Origin: UBA9732 sp045116915
GTDB taxonomy: Bacteria > Spirochaetota > Spirochaetia > Sphaerochaetales > Sphaerochaetaceae
Direction of reading: 5' to 3'
NCBI GenBank assembly: GCA_045116915.1
Contig: JBGUMQ010000040.1
Coordinates: 1 to 6,740 of the forward strand
DNA: 6,740 nt
In this document: positions 4,851 through 6,740 of the stretch, in pieces
How positions within the stretch are numbered: the stretch's first letter is position 1
How the letters are laid out: every line of letters starts with the position of its first letter
Program-made: the position numbers and the translations under genes
The notes under the pieces: generated by a model
The model's input: the letters and a program-made list of their open reading frames with translations, nothing else
Databases searched by the model: none
Told to the model about the DNA's origin: nothing

Positions 4851-6740
4851 ATGGCTACAGAACTGTCAAAAATGAGGAACATCGGAATCAGCGCACACAT
4901 CGATTCCGGAAAGACAACACTGAGCGAAAGGATACTGTTCTACTGCAACAGGATCCATGCGATACACGAAGTCCACGGCAAGGACGGAGTCGGAGCCACC
5001 ATGGACAGCATGGAGCTCGAAAGGGAAAGAGGCATCACCATCGCCAGCGCCGCCACAAGCGTCAACTGGAAAGGTCATGAGATCAACGTCATCGACACTC
5101 CGGGCCACGTCGACTTCACGATCGAGGTCGAAAGGTCCCTCAGGGTCCTGGACGGCGCCATCCTGGTGCTGTGCTCCGTCGGAGGAGTCCAGAGCCAGAG
5201 CATCACGGTCGACAGGCAGATGGACCGCTACAAGGTCCCCAGGATCGCATTCATCAACAAGTGCGACCGTGTCGGTGCAAACCCCTACCGTGTCGTAGGC
5301 CAGATGAGGGAGAAGCTGCACCTCAACGCGGTGCTCGTGGAGCTGCCCATCGGTCTCGAGGACAGGCTCGAGGGCGTCGTCGACCTGATCAGGATGAAGG
5401 CCATCTACTTCGACGAGCCCAACGGCACCGTCCTGCGCGAGGAGGATATCCCCGAGTCCATGCTCGAGGAAGCCCAGCAGAAGCGCGAGGAGCTCATCGA
5501 GGCCGCCAGCGATTTCGACGACGAGCTGATGAACATGATCCTTGAAGGCGAGGAGCCGGGCATCGATCTGATCGAGGCCGCCATCAGACGCGGCACCCTG
5601 TCGCTGAAGATGTGCCCCGTCTTCGTCGGTTCGGCACACAAGAACAAGGGCATCCAGCCGCTTCTGGACGGCGTGGCCAAGTACCTGCCCGAGCCCAGGG
5701 ACGTCGAGAACAGGGCCCTGGACCTGGACAACAACGAGGCCGAGGTCGTGCTCGAGGCCGATGACAAGAAGACCCCCGTGGTCCTGGCGTTCAAGCTCGA
5801 GGACGGACGTTACGGCCAGCTGACATACATCCGCGTGTACCAGGGAAAGCTCCACAAGGGCGACGAGCTGGTCAACACCAGGACAGGCAAGAAGTTCAGG
5901 ATCGGAAGGCTGATCAAGATGCACGCATCGGAGATGGAGGACATCACCGAGTGCGGAGCCGGTGAGATCGCCGCCCTGTTCGGAATCGACTGCGCCAGCG
6001 GAGACACGTTCTGCGGCGCCGGCCTCAGGTACGCCATGACATCCATGTTCGTGCCCAAGCCGGTCATCTCGCTGGCCATCCACCCCAAGGACAAGAAGAG
6101 CCAGGACAACATGAGCAAGGCGGTCAACCGCTTCATGAAGGAGGACCCGACCTTCCAGTGCTTCGTCGACCCGGAGAGCAACCAGACCATCATCAAGGGA
6201 ATGGGAGAGCTCCATCTGGATGTCTACGTGGAGAGGATGAGACGCGAGTACAACTGCGAGGTCACCGTCGGAGCACCCGAGGTCGCATACCGCGAGGCCA
6301 TCTCCCAGAGGGCGGAGTTCAACTACACCCACAAGAAGCAGACCGGCGGAAGCGGACAGTACGCACGTGTTGCCGGCTACATCGAGCCGATCATCGCCGA
6401 TCCCGGTGCCGAAGAGGAGCCCAAGGACTTCGAGTTCGTCAACGAGGTCAAGGGCGGAGCGATCCCGACCGAGTACATCCCGTCCTGCGAGAAGGGTTTC
6501 CAGACCGCGATGAAGAAGGGCCCGCAGCTCGACTTCCCGATCGTCGGCGTGCGCGTTTGCGTCAACGACGGAGCCTGGCACCCGGTCGATTCATCCGACA
6601 TGGCGTTCCAGACCGCCGCGATCGCAGCCTTCAAGGAGGCTTTCGCCAAGGCCAGGCCCACCATCCTCGAGCCCATCATGAAGGTGGAGATCGAGGGCCC
6701 GTCGGAGTTCCAGGGCGCGATTTTCGGCACTGTCAACCAG
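4851..6740 (+). CDS. fusA: Elongation factor G, bacterial/spirochaete-mitochondrial (spd) type, 3' end outside window
   Basis: EF-G is the ribosomal translocation GTPase. 630 codons are present; the family is about 690-700, so most of domain V's end is missing. G-domain motifs: G1 AHIDSGKT (15-22), switch I RGIT (60-63), G3 DTPGH (82-86), G4 NKCD (136-139), G5 near GSAHKNKG (260-267). A G' insert (about 165-255) is present, as in bacterial EF-G. Domain II spans about 300-400, and domain III includes GMGELHLDVYVERMRREY (450-467). Domain IV carries KQTGGSGQYARV (496-507) and HPVDSSDMAFQTAA (577-590), the bacterial form; the archaeal EF-2 diphthamide loop is absent. HIDSGKTTL, the KDGVGATMDSMELERERGIT segment and CSVGGVQSQSITVDRQ resemble EF-Gs of spirochaetes, planctomycetes and mitochondria (from memory). 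It stands apart from rpsL, rpsG and tuf. Arginine is mostly AGG, matching the neighbouring genes, so any transfer has ameliorated. Confidence 0.95.
   Translation, partial: MATELSKMRNIGISAHIDSGKTTLSERILFYCNRIHAIHEVHGKDGVGATMDSMELERERGITIASAATSVNWKGHEINVIDTPGHVDFTIEVERSLRVLDGAILVLCSVGGVQSQSITVDRQMDRYKVPRIAFINKCDRVGANPYRVVGQMREKLHLNAVLVELPIGLEDRLEGVVDLIRMKAIYFDEPNGTVLREEDIPESMLEEAQQKREELIEAASDFDDELMNMILEGEEPGIDLIEAAIRRGTLSLKMCPVFVGSAHKNKGIQPLLDGVAKYLPEPRDVENRALDLDNNEAEVVLEADDKKTPVVLAFKLEDGRYGQLTYIRVYQGKLHKGDELVNTRTGKKFRIGRLIKMHASEMEDITECGAGEIAALFGIDCASGDTFCGAGLRYAMTSMFVPKPVISLAIHPKDKKSQDNMSKAVNRFMKEDPTFQCFVDPESNQTIIKGMGELHLDVYVERMRREYNCEVTVGAPEVAYREAISQRAEFNYTHKKQTGGSGQYARVAGYIEPIIADPGAEEEPKDFEFVNEVKGGAIPTEYIPSCEKGFQTAMKKGPQLDFPIVGVRVCVNDGAWHPVDSSDMAFQTAAIAAFKEAFAKARPTILEPIMKVEIEGPSEFQGAIFGTVNQ

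Noticed and set aside
4866..6581. A 571-codon minus-strand open frame antisense to fusA
   Set aside because: Its Leu/Val/Asp-rich product mirrors the EF-G codon pattern; the plus-strand protein has all EF-G motifs.

Overview
The window holds six protein genes, two of them cut by the window edges. The coding parts are G+C-rich, with short A+T-rich spacers. Arginine is written mostly as AGG/AGA even in fusA, which should be highly expressed. Shine-Dalgarno (SD) sites are clear at several starts, and TATA-like boxes precede the divergent transcription units. Together this suggests a euryarchaeon, most likely a gut-type Thermoplasmata/Methanomassiliicoccales methanogen. That assignment is an inference from composition. 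A bacterium with AGG-rich codon use (for example a spirochaete) is the main alternative, because the EF-G gene is of bacterial type.

Layout: (1) 1-612, minus strand: the first 204 codons of a polar-amino-acid-type ABC ATPase whose 3' end lies outside the window. (2) 613-964: a gene-free spacer with A+T-rich promoter-like sequence, a short direct repeat and a degenerate tandem GTACGA repeat array (821-953). (3) 965-4576, minus strand: a tightly packed four-gene operon in the order FecCD-type permease, FecE-type ATPase, secreted substrate-binding protein, class I SAM methyltransferase. Junctions are a 1-nt overlap, an 8-nt overlap and a 9-nt gap. (4) 4577-4850: a divergent promoter region with several inverted and phased repeats. 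(5) 4851-6740, plus strand: a 3'-truncated gene for a bacterial, spirochaete/planctomycete/mitochondrial-like elongation factor G.

The four-gene operon encodes one complete iron/cobalamin-class metal-chelate importer: an external binding protein, a membrane channel (presumably a homodimer) and an ATPase (presumably a homodimer). A small methyltransferase is co-transcribed last and may act on the imported chelate or its ligand. Its first cistron carries an unusual perfect hairpin across the proposed start codon, and phased ATCCG repeats lie upstream, so control at both promoter and start codon is plausible. The points most worth a second look are the bacterial-type EF-G in an apparently archaeal background, the start-codon hairpin, the methyltransferase as an importer partner and the tandem repeat array.
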